This document shows positions 17,299 to 25,225 of a stretch of DNA of 64,000 nucleotides, piece by piece (positions within the stretch are counted from its first letter, which is position 1; each line of letters opens with the position of its first letter). Source of the DNA: Atopostipes suicloacalis DSM 15692 (GTDB lineage Bacteria; Bacillota; Bacilli; Lactobacillales; Carnobacteriaceae_A); assembly GCF_900129085.1 (NCBI RefSeq), contig NZ_FQUF01000009.1, positions 1-64,000 on the forward strand, given 5' to 3'. The position numbers and the translations under genes are program-made. The notes under the pieces are model-generated. The model did no database searches, had not been told where the DNA came from, and saw only the letters and a list, made by a program, of their open reading frames with translations.

Positions 17299-18310
17299 GT
17301 TATTTCCCTTGCTTTTTTTGGGCTTCTTTTTCGTTTTTTTTATGCTCATTGCTGGCAGTAGTTCTTCTACTACACACACAGCCTCCGAAGAAGGACAAAA
17401 CCTGCCAGAAGCAGTGCTTCGTTGGAAAGATAAAGTCACAAAAGAAGCTACTAAAAATGAAATTCCAGAAGCGGTTCCTTACTTATTAGGAATCATTATG
17501 GCAGAATCAGGTGGAAATTCAGAAAAATATCCCGATATCATGCAATGTTCCGAAAGCCAAGGAAAACCACCAAATTCAATTCAAGATCCAAACGAATCTA
17601 TTGAGGTTGGCGTAAAATATTTTGCAGATATGTGGAAAGGACATCGTGATTACGATGTTTTAAATATTGTACAAGCCTATAATTTTGGTGGTGGCTTTCT
17701 AAGTCATTCAGGTAAGAGCTACTCTCTGGATAATGCGATTCAATTCTCAAAAACTCAAGCAGGTGGAAAAACAGTCACTTACACTAATCCTGTAGCTGTC
17801 AGCTTAGGCTATGATTATCGTTATGCGTACGGCAATATGTTTTATGCTCAAATTGTTAAGCAATACATCACGTCTACTTCCAACAACAATAGTCAAGGGA
17901 ATTCAACTATTGTAAAAGCAGCTCTTAAAGAATTAGATGAAGGAACTCATGATGGTGGGGAAAAATATTGGCGTTGGTATGGCTTCAATGGACGTGTTGA
18001 ATGGTGTGCTATTTTTGTTTCATATAATGCTGAAAAAGCTGGGGTTAAAATGGAACGGTTCGCTTATTGCCCAACAGGTATTGAAAATTTTAAAGCTAAA
18101 AATCAGTGGTTGGGAAAAGGTAATTTGCCTAAAAGTGGTAATATCATCTTTTTTGACTGGGATGGTGATTCTGTTAGCGACCATGTAGGAATTATTGAGA
18201 AAGTAGAAAATAACATTGTTTACACAATTGAAGGTAATTCAGGAGACAAAATTGCTAAACTAAGTTATGAAAAAAACAGTCCTTATATCATGGGATATGG
18301 GACACCATAA
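17285..18310 (+). CDS. Bifunctional peptidoglycan hydrolase, lysozyme-like plus CHAP-type domain (CwlT/TcpG/Orf14-like)
   Basis: The 341-residue enzyme opens the cell wall for the mating channel. An N-terminal membrane segment (residues 6-24) is followed by a lysozyme-like muramidase domain (about 40-195; probable catalytic E74 in I-M-A-E-S-G-G, and A-Y-N-F-G-G-G). A C-terminal CHAP/amidase-like domain follows (about 205-340; C241 in E-W-C-A-I-F-V-S and H300 in S-D-H-V-G-I). CwlT of ICEBs1 instead ends in an NlpC/P60 domain; both folds are papain-like, so substrate may differ. A GTG in frame at 17270 exists, but ATG 17285 is better placed after GAGG. It ends the transfer operon. Confidence 0.85.
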   Translation: MKMRKLFPLLFLGFFFVFFMLIAGSSSSTTHTASEEGQNLPEAVLRWKDKVTKEATKNEIPEAVPYLLGIIMAESGGNSEKYPDIMQCSESQGKPPNSIQDPNESIEVGVKYFADMWKGHRDYDVLNIVQAYNFGGGFLSHSGKSYSLDNAIQFSKTQAGGKTVTYTNPVAVSLGYDYRYAYGNMFYAQIVKQYITSTSNNNSQGNSTIVKAALKELDEGTHDGGEKYWRWYGFNGRVEWCAIFVSYNAEKAGVKMERFAYCPTGIENFKAKNQWLGKGNLPKSGNIIFFDWDGDSVSDHVGIIEKVENNIVYTIEGNSGDKIAKLSYEKNSPYIMGYGTP

Positions 18311-18360
18311 TCAAATTCTTTGATACATTAAAATACAATCTTCATGAAATAAAATAAAAA

Positions 18361-18397
18361 AGCTCTTATCTCCACAAATATGTTAGAGGTAAGAGCT
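18361..18397 (-). terminator. Terminator of the ABC-2 exporter genes
   Basis: A 12-bp stem (18361-18372 with 18386-18397, one G-U) is followed, on the minus strand, by a T-rich tract. It lies between the convergent transfer operon and exporter operon and may also slow plus-strand transcripts. Confidence 0.8.
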
Positions 18398-18422
18398 AAT
18401 TCTAATAACTGTCTTTTAATTA

Positions 18423-19193
18423 TTAACTTCTTAATCCCTTTCCTTTATCTACTAAATAATAACAAATTGCATAAAGAACGATGATAAAAAGGATTAATAT
18501 TGTAATTGAAACCATAATTGGTACATCTGTCGTTCCAAGAAATCCATAACGAAATCCTGAAATCATATAAACAATTGGATTAATTTTCGATACTGCCTGC
18601 CAGAATGGCGGCAACATTGAAATGGCGTAAAATACACCACCTAAATAAGTTAATGGCTGTAAAACAAATGTTGGTACAATTGAAACATCATCATAAGATT
18701 GTGCAAAAACACCATTAATTAAGCCTGCTAATGAAAATAAAATTGCAGTCATCAATAATGTAATCACCACAATAAACCATGAATAAACATGAAGTGGAAC
18801 AAAAAATAGAGAAATGACTGTAACCAATGTCCCAACTAAGATACTCCTACCCAGTCCACCAATAACAAATCCCCAAATAATAACATGTGTGGGTACAGGT
18901 GCAACTAATAGCTCTTCAATATTCTTTTGGAATTTTTGAGAAAAGAAAGATGAAGAAACATTTGCGTAAGAACTTGTGATTGCAGACATCATAATTAAAC
19001 CTGGTACAATAAATTCCATATAGGAGAAGCCGCCCATATCACCAATACGACCACCAATCATTTTTCCAAAAATAACAAAATATAATGAGGTCGTAATAAC
19101 AGGAGGCACTAAAGTTTGTACCCATATCCGTAGGTAACGGTTGGTTTCCTTAACTGCTAAGCTTTTAAGTGCTGTAAAGTAGATACTAAACAT
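18423..19193 (-). CDS. ABC-2 type transporter permease (YadH/DrrB-like)
   Basis: The 256-residue permease has six hydrophobic segments and the ABC-2 membrane-domain pattern, including the G-F-S-Y-M-E-F-I-V-P-G region and N-P-x-x-Y-x-I-S-G-F-R near the C terminus. Together with the ATPase encoded just upstream it forms an exporter of the YadG-YadH/DrrA-DrrB class. Substrates of such pairs include drugs and lipid-linked or polysaccharide compounds; none can be inferred here. Its start overlaps the ATPase gene end by eight bases with AAAGGAGGAG upstream. It is ICE cargo downstream of the arsenic genes but separated from them by a terminator. Confidence 0.85.
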   Translation of the reverse strand: MFSIYFTALKSLAVKETNRYLRIWVQTLVPPVITTSLYFVIFGKMIGGRIGDMGGFSYMEFIVPGLIMMSAITSSYANVSSSFFSQKFQKNIEELLVAPVPTHVIIWGFVIGGLGRSILVGTLVTVISLFFVPLHVYSWFIVVITLLMTAILFSLAGLINGVFAQSYDDVSIVPTFVLQPLTYLGGVFYAISMLPPFWQAVSKINPIVYMISGFRYGFLGTTDVPIMVSITILILFIIVLYAICYYLVDKGKGLRS

Positions 19194-20121
19194 TTTTCTC
19201 CTCCTTTTGATGTTTGTCTTCGGTAATTTTTAAGAACAACTCTTCCAATCTATTTGATTTATTGCGCATAGAAAGAACCTTGATATTTTGCTGATTGAGC
19301 TGCTCAAAAATATTATTAACTCCCTGATTTCGTTCAACTTCTATAGCAAGTGTTAGATCATCTTCAAAAAAGTGCTTATAACCTTTTATCACAGGCTTTT
19401 TGTCGTAGCTATCTAAATCAAAAATGAAAGTCTCATATTGTAGTTTTGATAGAAGTGCTTTCATACTTGTATTCTCAATTAGCTCACCTGATTGAATAAT
19501 TCCAATGTTACGACAAAGCATCTCTGCTTCTTCTAAATAATGAGTTGTAAGAATGATTGTTGTGCCACTTTCATTTAACTCTTTTAAAAATGCCCACATT
19601 TCTCTTCTAAGCTCAATGTCCACTCCAGCAGTTGGTTCATCAAGAATTAGCAGACGTGGCTCGTGCATTAATGCTCGAGCTATCATAAGTCTTCGTTTCA
19701 TCCCTCCAGATAACATACGGGCACGAACGTTTCTTTTCTCCCATAAATTGGACTGCTTCAAATACTTTTCACTACGTTTCAGTGCCTCTTTTCTTGAGAC
19801 ACCATAATATCCTGCTTGATTTACTACAATTTGTTGAACCGTTTCAAACGGATTAAAATTAAATTCCTGCGGCACAAGACCAATCTGTTGCTTTGCTCGC
19901 TCTAAATCATTATCAATATCATAATCAAAAACCTTTACTTGACCAGCAGTCTTATTAACAAGTGAGGTAATAATTCCAATTGTTGTTGATTTTCCAGCAC
20001 CGTTTGGACCTAGCAGTGCATAAAAATCTCCTTCTTCTACAGTTAAATCAATACCACGCAGCGCCTCAACACCGGTCGCATATACTTTTTTTAAGCCTTT
20101 TAAATCTAGTGCATAGCTCAT
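19186..20121 (-). CDS. ABC-2 type transporter ATP-binding protein (YadG/DrrA-like)
   Basis: The 311-residue protein carries a full ABC cassette: Walker A G-P-N-G-A-G-K-S-T (about 39-47), signature L-S-G-G-M-K-R-R, Walker B L-L-I-L-D-E-P-T-A-G-V-D and switch His in T-T-H-Y-L-E-E-A. The residue block N-x-x-F-E-T-V-Q-Q fits the Q-loop region. A C-terminal 80-residue extension is usual for the DrrA/YadG group. AAGGAGG is well placed before ATG 20121. It is cotranscribed with the overlapping permease gene. The start lies downstream of the ars-side terminator, so it should have its own promoter, which I cannot define. Confidence 0.88.
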   Translation of the reverse strand: MSYALDLKGLKKVYATGVEALRGIDLTVEEGDFYALLGPNGAGKSTTIGIITSLVNKTAGQVKVFDYDIDNDLERAKQQIGLVPQEFNFNPFETVQQIVVNQAGYYGVSRKEALKRSEKYLKQSNLWEKRNVRARMLSGGMKRRLMIARALMHEPRLLILDEPTAGVDIELRREMWAFLKELNESGTTIILTTHYLEEAEMLCRNIGIIQSGELIENTSMKALLSKLQYETFIFDLDSYDKKPVIKGYKHFFEDDLTLAIEVERNQGVNNIFEQLNQQNIKVLSMRNKSNRLEELFLKITEDKHQKEEKNV

Positions 20122-20154
20122 TTACTCATTACCTCCTTACTCATATTTCTTTTG

Positions 20155-20190
20155 TCAAAAAACAAATGCAGTCAAGGTGCAACTGCATTT
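20155..20190 (-). terminator. Terminator of the arsenic/CoA-reductase operon
   Basis: A perfect 9-bp stem (20164-20172 with 20182-20190) is followed on the minus strand by TTTTTT. It separates the arsenic operon from the exporter pair. Confidence 0.8.
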
Positions 20191-20198
20191 GCGACAAA

Positions 20199-20378
20199 CT
20201 ATTTTCTGTCTTCTTTAGCTTTAGATTCTCTTTTTTTAGCTAAAACATATAGAACCACAACAATTATAACAAAATTTACAAATATACTAACATTTATTTG
20301 ATAGTTTAATAGTTTGGCAGCGAGGAAAGCTCCCAAGATACCAGCAAGTCTTGCCAGCGCTCTTTTTTCTTCTGTCAT
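20199..20378 (-). CDS. Small single-span membrane protein, 59 residues
   Basis: This gene encodes a basic N terminus (M-T-E-E-K-R-A-L-A-R-L), a mildly hydrophobic segment (residues 12-25), a strong membrane segment (about 30-47, rich in Val and Ile) and a charged tail ending K-E-D-R-K. I do not recognise a family. AAGGGA stands nine bases before the ATG, and it begins 24 bp after the CoA-disulfide-reductase-like gene, so it is the last gene of the arsenic operon, just before the terminator. A membrane accessory role to the reductase or to metalloid handling is only a guess. Confidence 0.65.
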   Translation of the reverse strand: MTEEKRALARLAGILGAFLAAKLLNYQINVSIFVNFVIIVVVLYVLAKKRESKAKEDRK

Positions 20379-20402
20379 CTATTTAATCCCTTCATCATTA
20401 AA

Positions 20403-22076
20403 TCAGTTAGAGGCGAGCATTTGGGCAATTATCTGGTAATTTTTATTTCCTCCAGATAAATTATAGACTTCTTTAAATCCTTCGTTTAACAGGATATTTT
20501 GAGCAGCATTTCCAGTTACGCCCTTATTACAATACGTGATTGTTGTTACATTTTTATCTAGCTCCGCCACTCTATCACGTATTTCTGCTAATGGAATATG
20601 GATAGCCCCTTTAACACAAGAAATTTCATATTGTTTTTTGGAACGAGTATCAATAATTTGCAGTTGTTCTCCACTTGCTTGTCGCTCAATCAATTCAGTT
20701 GGGGTCATTAAAGGTGTTCCATTGCTTATTGCATTATCTAACGCCATTCCAGTATAAAGAACGGGGTCTTTCGTTGTCGCAAATGGTGGTGCATAAGCAA
20801 GGTCTAAATGGAACAAATCTTCTGCTACTGCACCAAATGAAATTGCAGTGGCAATTACGTCAATTCGTTTATCTACACCTTGCTCTCCAATAATCTGAGC
20901 TCCAAGAATTCTCCCGCTACTTTTATCTGCTAAAGCTTTGATTGTCAGCTCTTTTCCACCTAAGTAGTCCGCATGATCTGGCTTAATATTATAAAGAATA
21001 GCTGTCTCTAATCCTTCTAATTTAGCTTCTTTTTCTGTTAAACCAGTATATGCAACCGCTAAATCAAAAACTCGAACAATACCAGTTCCTAAAATACCAC
21101 GATGTTCCAGTGTTCCTCCTGTGATGATATCACCAGCAATTCTACCCATCTTATTAGCAGTTGATCCAAGTGGACGATATATTGGTTTATCTGTAATGAC
21201 AGAATAGCTCTCAGCAACATCTCCTACCGCATAAATATGTGGTACCGTTGTCTGCATTTTCTTATTCACTTTAATCGCACCAGATTTTCCCAATTGAATA
21301 GTTGTCGATTGAATAAGTGAAGTATTCGGAGTAACACCAGCTGCAAGAATGACTAAATCCGATTTGATTGTTTGCTCTTGATTGGTTGCTAATTCAGTAA
21401 TATAGCCATCCTTCTCTATTACTTTTGTGATTGTTGTATTCAGTTGGAGCTTAACATGATTCTTTTCAAGCTCCTTTTGGACACGATAAGCCATATCAGC
21501 ATCCATTTGTTTCATGACTTGATTGCCACGTTGAATAATAGTTACCTCTATTCCTTTATGAACCAATTGCTCTGCCATTTCTAATCCAATAAAGCCTGCA
21601 CCAATAATAGTAGCTTGTTGTGGCTTTTCTTTTTCAATAAATGAGTGAATGGCAGCAGCATCTTGAATAGTACGAACATGAAAAAGATTTCTATTAGCTT
21701 GCTTTGCTTTAAAAATCTCTGGCACAATCGGTTTGGCTCCTGTTGCTAAAACCAATTCATCATAGGATTCGGTTTTCTTCTCCTTTGTTTGAAGATTCTC
21801 AACCTCAAGCGTTTGAGTTTCAGGATGAATCGCTGTCACTCGATGCTCTGTAAAAATATCTACATTATAACGCTTTTTAAACCATGCAGCATTTCTAGGG
21901 GTCAACTTATCTAACTCTTCAACTTCATCTCCTATATAATAAGGAATCCCGCAAATTGAATAGGAAATATCCTTGTCTTGGTCGTAGACAACAATCTCTG
22001 CTTCCTCTGTATTTCGTCTAGCCTTTGCAGCCACACTTGTCCCAGCTGCTACTGAACCAATAATCACAATTTTCAT
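20403..22076 (-). CDS. CoA-disulfide reductase with C-terminal rhodanese domain (CoADR-RHD)
   Basis: This 557-residue FAD- and NAD(P)H-dependent oxidoreductase is fused to a sulfurtransferase. N-terminal FAD site: I-G-S-V-A-A-G-T-S (residues 6-14). The single redox cysteine C42 (S-I-C-G-I-P-Y-Y) is the CoADR-type active site. A second Rossmann motif, G-A-G-F-I-G-L-E, binds the pyridine nucleotide. The C-terminal 100 residues are a rhodanese domain with active Cys in Y-C-N-K-G-V-T. Family members reduce CoA disulfide, persulfides or polysulfides. Such genes recur beside arsenic operons in Gram-positives, perhaps to keep thiols reduced under arsenic stress (inference). The start lies 20 bp after the acr3 remnant. 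Confidence 0.85.
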   Translation of the reverse strand: MKIVIIGSVAAGTSVAAKARRNTEEAEIVVYDQDKDISYSICGIPYYIGDEVEELDKLTPRNAAWFKKRYNVDIFTEHRVTAIHPETQTLEVENLQTKEKKTESYDELVLATGAKPIVPEIFKAKQANRNLFHVRTIQDAAAIHSFIEKEKPQQATIIGAGFIGLEMAEQLVHKGIEVTIIQRGNQVMKQMDADMAYRVQKELEKNHVKLQLNTTITKVIEKDGYITELATNQEQTIKSDLVILAAGVTPNTSLIQSTTIQLGKSGAIKVNKKMQTTVPHIYAVGDVAESYSVITDKPIYRPLGSTANKMGRIAGDIITGGTLEHRGILGTGIVRVFDLAVAYTGLTEKEAKLEGLETAILYNIKPDHADYLGGKELTIKALADKSSGRILGAQIIGEQGVDKRIDVIATAISFGAVAEDLFHLDLAYAPPFATTKDPVLYTGMALDNAISNGTPLMTPTELIERQASGEQLQIIDTRSKKQYEISCVKGAIHIPLAEIRDRVAELDKNVTTITYCNKGVTGNAAQNILLNEGFKEVYNLSGGNKNYQIIAQMLASN

Positions 22077-22096
22077 AAAGATGCCTCATTCCTTTT

Positions 22097-22231
22097 TTAA
22101 GTTTGCTTAAAATATTTTTGCTTAAATTTCAATGCTACATTTACTAAACCAATCAAAACCGGAACTTCCACTAGTGGACCAATTACTGCTGCAAAGGCTT
22201 CCCCTGAATTAATACCAAATACGCCAACTGC
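22097..22231 (-). pseudogene. acr3: Truncated acr3 arsenite efflux permease, C-terminal 44 codons only
   Basis: The minus-strand frame reads [19 protein letters not shown] and continues with [14 protein letters not shown], the very conserved last transmembrane segment and C terminus of Acr3 arsenite carriers. It ends in TAA at 22097-22099. An in-frame stop (22232-22234) directly precedes the homologous part and only 23 bp separate it from the upstream arsD stop. About 300 codons are therefore missing. An internal deletion removed the pump while keeping operon neighbours intact. The remnant cannot transport arsenite. Confidence 0.88.
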
Positions 22232-22254
22232 TCATAGGCTTTAGTTTCTTCGTT

Positions 22255-22626
22255 TTAGCAACATCCAGATGATGGAGAGCAGCAACTATTTGATTGTTCT
22301 TCTTTCTTATCCTCTGAGAAATTAACACCAGTATAGACACTAAACTCCTCATTTGACGGATAACCAGCCATTTTCACAATTTCACCATCTAATAAAACAA
22401 CTGGTAGTATGTCGGCTCCTTTAGACTGTAACAACTCCCCAATTTTTTCATTTTCTACGAATGCCGCAGGATTACCTGTTAAATTAAAACGCTCTACTTC
22501 TACACCATCGGCTTTTTCCAATGTTTGAATAATAGAGGAAACTCGAAGCAATTCTGTATCTACTCCGGGACCACAAACTCCTGTGTCACAACACATTGCT
22601 GGTTCATACAACGATACTTTACTCAT
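22255..22626 (-). CDS. arsD: ArsD arsenic metallochaperone (full cysteine set)
   Basis: This 123-residue thioredoxin-fold protein carries As(III) and Sb(III) to the ArsA ATPase. It has C12, C13 and C18 (in M-C-C-D-T-G-V-C), exactly the metalloid-binding triad of ArsD, and C-terminal paired cysteines (C-C-S-P-S-S-G-C-C), as in longer ArsD forms. It starts one base after the arsR stop, so it is the second gene of the arsR operon. The normal next gene, acr3, is deleted. This ArsD could still deliver metalloid to ArsA encoded upstream. Confidence 0.92.
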   Translation of the reverse strand: MSKVSLYEPAMCCDTGVCGPGVDTELLRVSSIIQTLEKADGVEVERFNLTGNPAAFVENEKIGELLQSKGADILPVVLLDGEIVKMAGYPSNEEFSVYTGVNFSEDKKEEQSNSCCSPSSGCC

Positions 22627-22627
22627 T

Positions 22628-22921
22628 TTACATAACTCCTTCTTTTTGTTTTATATTCAATATCTGATGTATTAATTCTTGAAATTCTTCAATGTTCTCT
22701 GTTACCAGAGAATAATATTGCCATTTGCCTTCCTTACGTGCGGTTACTACTCCCGCCTCAATTAAAACCTTCATATGATGTGATAGTGTCGGCTGAGTAA
22801 AATCAAAATTATCCAAAATATCACATGCACACTTTTCACCAGTTGAAATCATATCTAATATTTGAAGTCTATTAGGCTCTGCAATTGCCTTCATAATTTT
22901 TGATAATCCTAAATAATCCAT
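22628..22921 (-). CDS. arsR: ArsR arsenic-responsive repressor
   Basis: The 97-residue winged-helix repressor of the ArsR/SmtB family has the As(III)-sensing pair C31 and C33 (E-K-C-A-C-D) at the start of the recognition helix region, matching the C-x-C-D type of classical ArsR. The helix-turn-helix is around residues 42-58 (T-Q-P-T-L-S-H-H-M). GGAGGTGAG precedes ATG. Its own promoter carries a 9-2-9 palindrome (22934-22953) and a half-site in the spacer, so it is autoregulated; the same palindrome recurs upstream of arsD2-arsA, so it should control both units. Confidence 0.92.
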   Translation of the reverse strand: MDYLGLSKIMKAIAEPNRLQILDMISTGEKCACDILDNFDFTQPTLSHHMKVLIEAGVVTARKEGKWQYYSLVTENIEEFQELIHQILNIKQKEGVM

Positions 22922-22933
22922 ATTCTCACCTCC

Positions 22934-22984
22934 ATATAGATGTTCATCTATATTTAATATAGAACTTTATCTATGTTTTGTCAA
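22934..22984 (-). promoter_or_regulatory. arsR promoter with ArsR operator
   Basis: On the minus strand TTGACA (22979-22984) and TATATT (22956-22961) are 17 bases apart. Immediately downstream is a perfect 9-2-9 palindrome, ATATAGATG-TT-CATCTATAT (22934-22953), with another half-site CATAGAT inside the spacer. The layout matches the arsD2 promoter. Confidence 0.85.
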
Positions 22985-23011
22985 TGAGTAAAATATGAGT
23001 TATCTCGTAAA

Positions 23012-24751
23012 TTATAAAATATCTCTTAAAGCATCTCCTGAAATATCCTCAGCTTTCCATTCAATCACTGCGTAATGATTGTTAGACAGCTCTGCTACCT
23101 TATCAATCCAAACTTCTTCATTTTGTGCTCTTGCTAAAAGCATTGGGTTCGTTGTTCCGCTAGAAAGCATGCTATTGTTCACTACCCACCAAGTACGAGC
23201 GATTCCCGCTCTCTCCAAGTCATCTTTTAATCGAATTGATTCATAAACAGGTGTTGCTTCGGGTAATGTGACCATTACTACTTCTGTTTCATCCCCATTT
23301 TGTAACTTAGGCAGTAGCTTTTGAACAGACTCGGGTATATCTCCAGAAGAACGTTCAATCTCTTTGTGGTAGCTTTGTGTTGAATCTAATAGCAATAGTG
23401 TATGACCTGTTGGTGCGGTATCAATCACAACAACATCACTATCTGCTCCTTCAACTATTTCCGCAAACTTTCTAAAAACAGCAATCTCTTGTGTGCAAGG
23501 GGAACGTAAGTCTTCTTCAACATATGCCACATCTTCTTCTGACATTGTTTCACGAGCTTTTGTTAATATCTCAGACTGATAATCTGCTAGTTCTTTTTCT
23601 TCATCAATATGACTCACGCTAATTTTGTCAGTTTCTGAAATAACAAATTGAAGATGTGCTGCTGGATCAGTCGTTGCTAAATGAACTTTTTTCCCTTTAT
23701 CCGCTAATGCCATTGCAATTGCTGCGGCTATCGTCGTCTTCCCTACGCCACCTTTACCCATTGTAAAAATAACTTTTTTATCCGTTTTATATAAATTATC
23801 CACAATGGCTTGTAAGTGGGGAAATTCTTTTGGTTTAATTGATCCCGTCAATAGTTCTTCTTGATGTTCATTCAATAATTTTCTAATATTTTCAATTCCA
23901 GTTAAATTATATGGACGTAATGGTACAAAATATTCTGGATACTTAGCTAAACTTGCTGGCATCTGTTTTAATGCTTCCTGTTGAATAGCATAAAATTCCT
24001 CAGAGACTTTATCTGTTGCTTCTTCCAGTACCCCATTAATAATTAATGCTTGATTTTTAATCCCCATTTCTTCCAATTCTTTTGACGCTCTATCTGCTTC
24101 TAATAAAGACGTTTTTTGCGGTCTCGTTACCAACATCAACGTCGTTTTCTGACCGTCAATTAAGGTTTTAACAGCTAGATCATACATTTCTTTTTTGTCT
24201 ACAGCACCTGATAATTGTCCTAAAGGAGCAGTTGCGGTCTCATTCTCATCTAAATAATTATTCCAAGCAGAAGGTAATTGAAGCATTCTCAGAGTATGAC
24301 CTGTTGGGGCAGTATCAAAAATAATATGATCAAATTTTGTAGAGGCTTCTTTATCCGTTAAAAAATTGGCAAATTCATTAAATGAGGCTATCTCTACAGT
24401 ACAAGAGCCTGACAATTGTTCTTCCATATTTTCCAAAACTGAATCTGGCAATTTACCACGATAAGGTCCTACAATACTTTCTTTATAGTCATTAGCCGCC
24501 TCCACAGGGTCAAAGTTGGCGACAACTAAACCTTCTACATTAGGAATTTTAGTCCCTTTATTTGAGAGTTCTAATTCAAAGACATCCTGCAAATTGCTTG
24601 CTGGGTCGGTACTAACCAACATGACTTGTTTCCCTTTGTCAGCTAGATAAGTTGCTGTAGCACTAGCTGTAGAAGTTTTCCCAACGCCTCCTTTACCTGT
24701 GAAAAATAGATATTTCGTTAAATGAATTGCCTCTGGTTGATACATTTCCAT
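23012..24751 (-). CDS. arsA: ArsA arsenite-stimulated ATPase
   Basis: The 579-residue soluble ATPase has two homologous halves. Each has a deviant Walker A G-K-G-G-V-G-K-T (residues 19-26 and 332-339) and the D-T-A-P-T-G-H-T signal-transduction motif that couples metalloid binding to ATP hydrolysis. Cysteines in S-G-S-C-T-V-E-I and R-S-P-C-T-Q-E-I match metalloid-binding positions. ArsA normally energises ArsB or delivers to Acr3, but no intact pump is present here. An ATG 27 bases upstream overlaps arsD2, but AGGAGG (24759-24764) seven bases before ATG 24751 selects the shorter form. Confidence 0.92.
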   Translation of the reverse strand: MEMYQPEAIHLTKYLFFTGKGGVGKTSTASATATYLADKGKQVMLVSTDPASNLQDVFELELSNKGTKIPNVEGLVVANFDPVEAANDYKESIVGPYRGKLPDSVLENMEEQLSGSCTVEIASFNEFANFLTDKEASTKFDHIIFDTAPTGHTLRMLQLPSAWNNYLDENETATAPLGQLSGAVDKKEMYDLAVKTLIDGQKTTLMLVTRPQKTSLLEADRASKELEEMGIKNQALIINGVLEEATDKVSEEFYAIQQEALKQMPASLAKYPEYFVPLRPYNLTGIENIRKLLNEHQEELLTGSIKPKEFPHLQAIVDNLYKTDKKVIFTMGKGGVGKTTIAAAIAMALADKGKKVHLATTDPAAHLQFVISETDKISVSHIDEEKELADYQSEILTKARETMSEEDVAYVEEDLRSPCTQEIAVFRKFAEIVEGADSDVVVIDTAPTGHTLLLLDSTQSYHKEIERSSGDIPESVQKLLPKLQNGDETEVVMVTLPEATPVYESIRLKDDLERAGIARTWWVVNNSMLSSGTTNPMLLARAQNEEVWIDKVAELSNNHYAVIEWKAEDISGDALRDIL

Positions 24752-24770
24752 GATATTTCCTCCTAAATTT

Positions 24771-25082
24771 TTATTCATTTACACCTGTAAAATTTTCAAA
24801 TTCTTTTAATGAGGGATAGGCACCAAACTTTTTTACCTCTCCATCCACAATGGTTATCGGTAAGACACTAATGCCATTTTTATCTATTAATGATTTGACT
24901 TCCTCATTTTCCAAAAATACATTTGGTTCAATTGTTAAGCTATGACGCTCCACTTCGTAATTTGTTTCTCGTTGAATTTTCTGTAATGTTGGGCTCAAAT
25001 ATAATAGATTTTTATTTACTTCTGCTCCTGTCATCTTGATACCACAACACATCTCTGACTCAAATAAAACTAATGATTTCAT
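24771..25082 (-). CDS. arsD: ArsD paralogue lacking the third metal cysteine
   Basis: The 103-residue ArsD-family protein is first in the arsD2-arsA unit. It keeps C12 and C13 (E-M-C-C-G-I-K-M-T) but has Thr18 in place of the third metalloid ligand, and it lacks the C-terminal cysteine pairs of its paralogue at 22255-22626. E. coli ArsD needs Cys12, Cys13 and Cys18 for tight As(III) delivery, so this copy may bind weakly or act as a partner or regulator. It ends 19 bp before arsA. Its leader holds one palindromic operator and a terminator-like hairpin. Confidence 0.85.
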   Translation of the reverse strand: MKSLVLFESEMCCGIKMTGAEVNKNLLYLSPTLQKIQRETNYEVERHSLTIEPNVFLENEEVKSLIDKNGISVLPITIVDGEVKKFGAYPSLKEFENFTGVNE

Positions 25083-25100
25083 TTTATCCCTTCCTCAACC

Positions 25101-25120
25101 ACATAGATGCACATCTATGT
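25101..25120 (-). promoter_or_regulatory. ArsR operator palindrome in the arsD2 leader
   Basis: The perfect 9-2-9 palindrome ACATAGATG-CA-CATCTATGT lies 18 bp upstream of arsD2, well downstream of the promoter. It is of the same class as the operators at 22934 and 25226, and could act as a transcriptional roadblock. Confidence 0.75.
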
Positions 25121-25127
25121 GATGCTC

Positions 25128-25153
25128 AAAAAAATAAGGAGATTGTCTCCCTT
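25128..25153 (-). terminator. Terminator-like hairpin in the arsD2 leader
   Basis: AAGGGAGA pairs with TCTCCTT (25136-25153, one bulged G) and a T-run follows on the minus strand. It lies between the promoter and arsD2, so it may attenuate arsD2-arsA transcription or be a leftover of an earlier gene arrangement. Confidence 0.5.
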
Positions 25154-25225
25154 AAGACTACTGTTTATTTTTATACTTTTTTGATATCAACTAAGTCTTT
25201 TCATTTCAATACGCCTCACCCTTTC

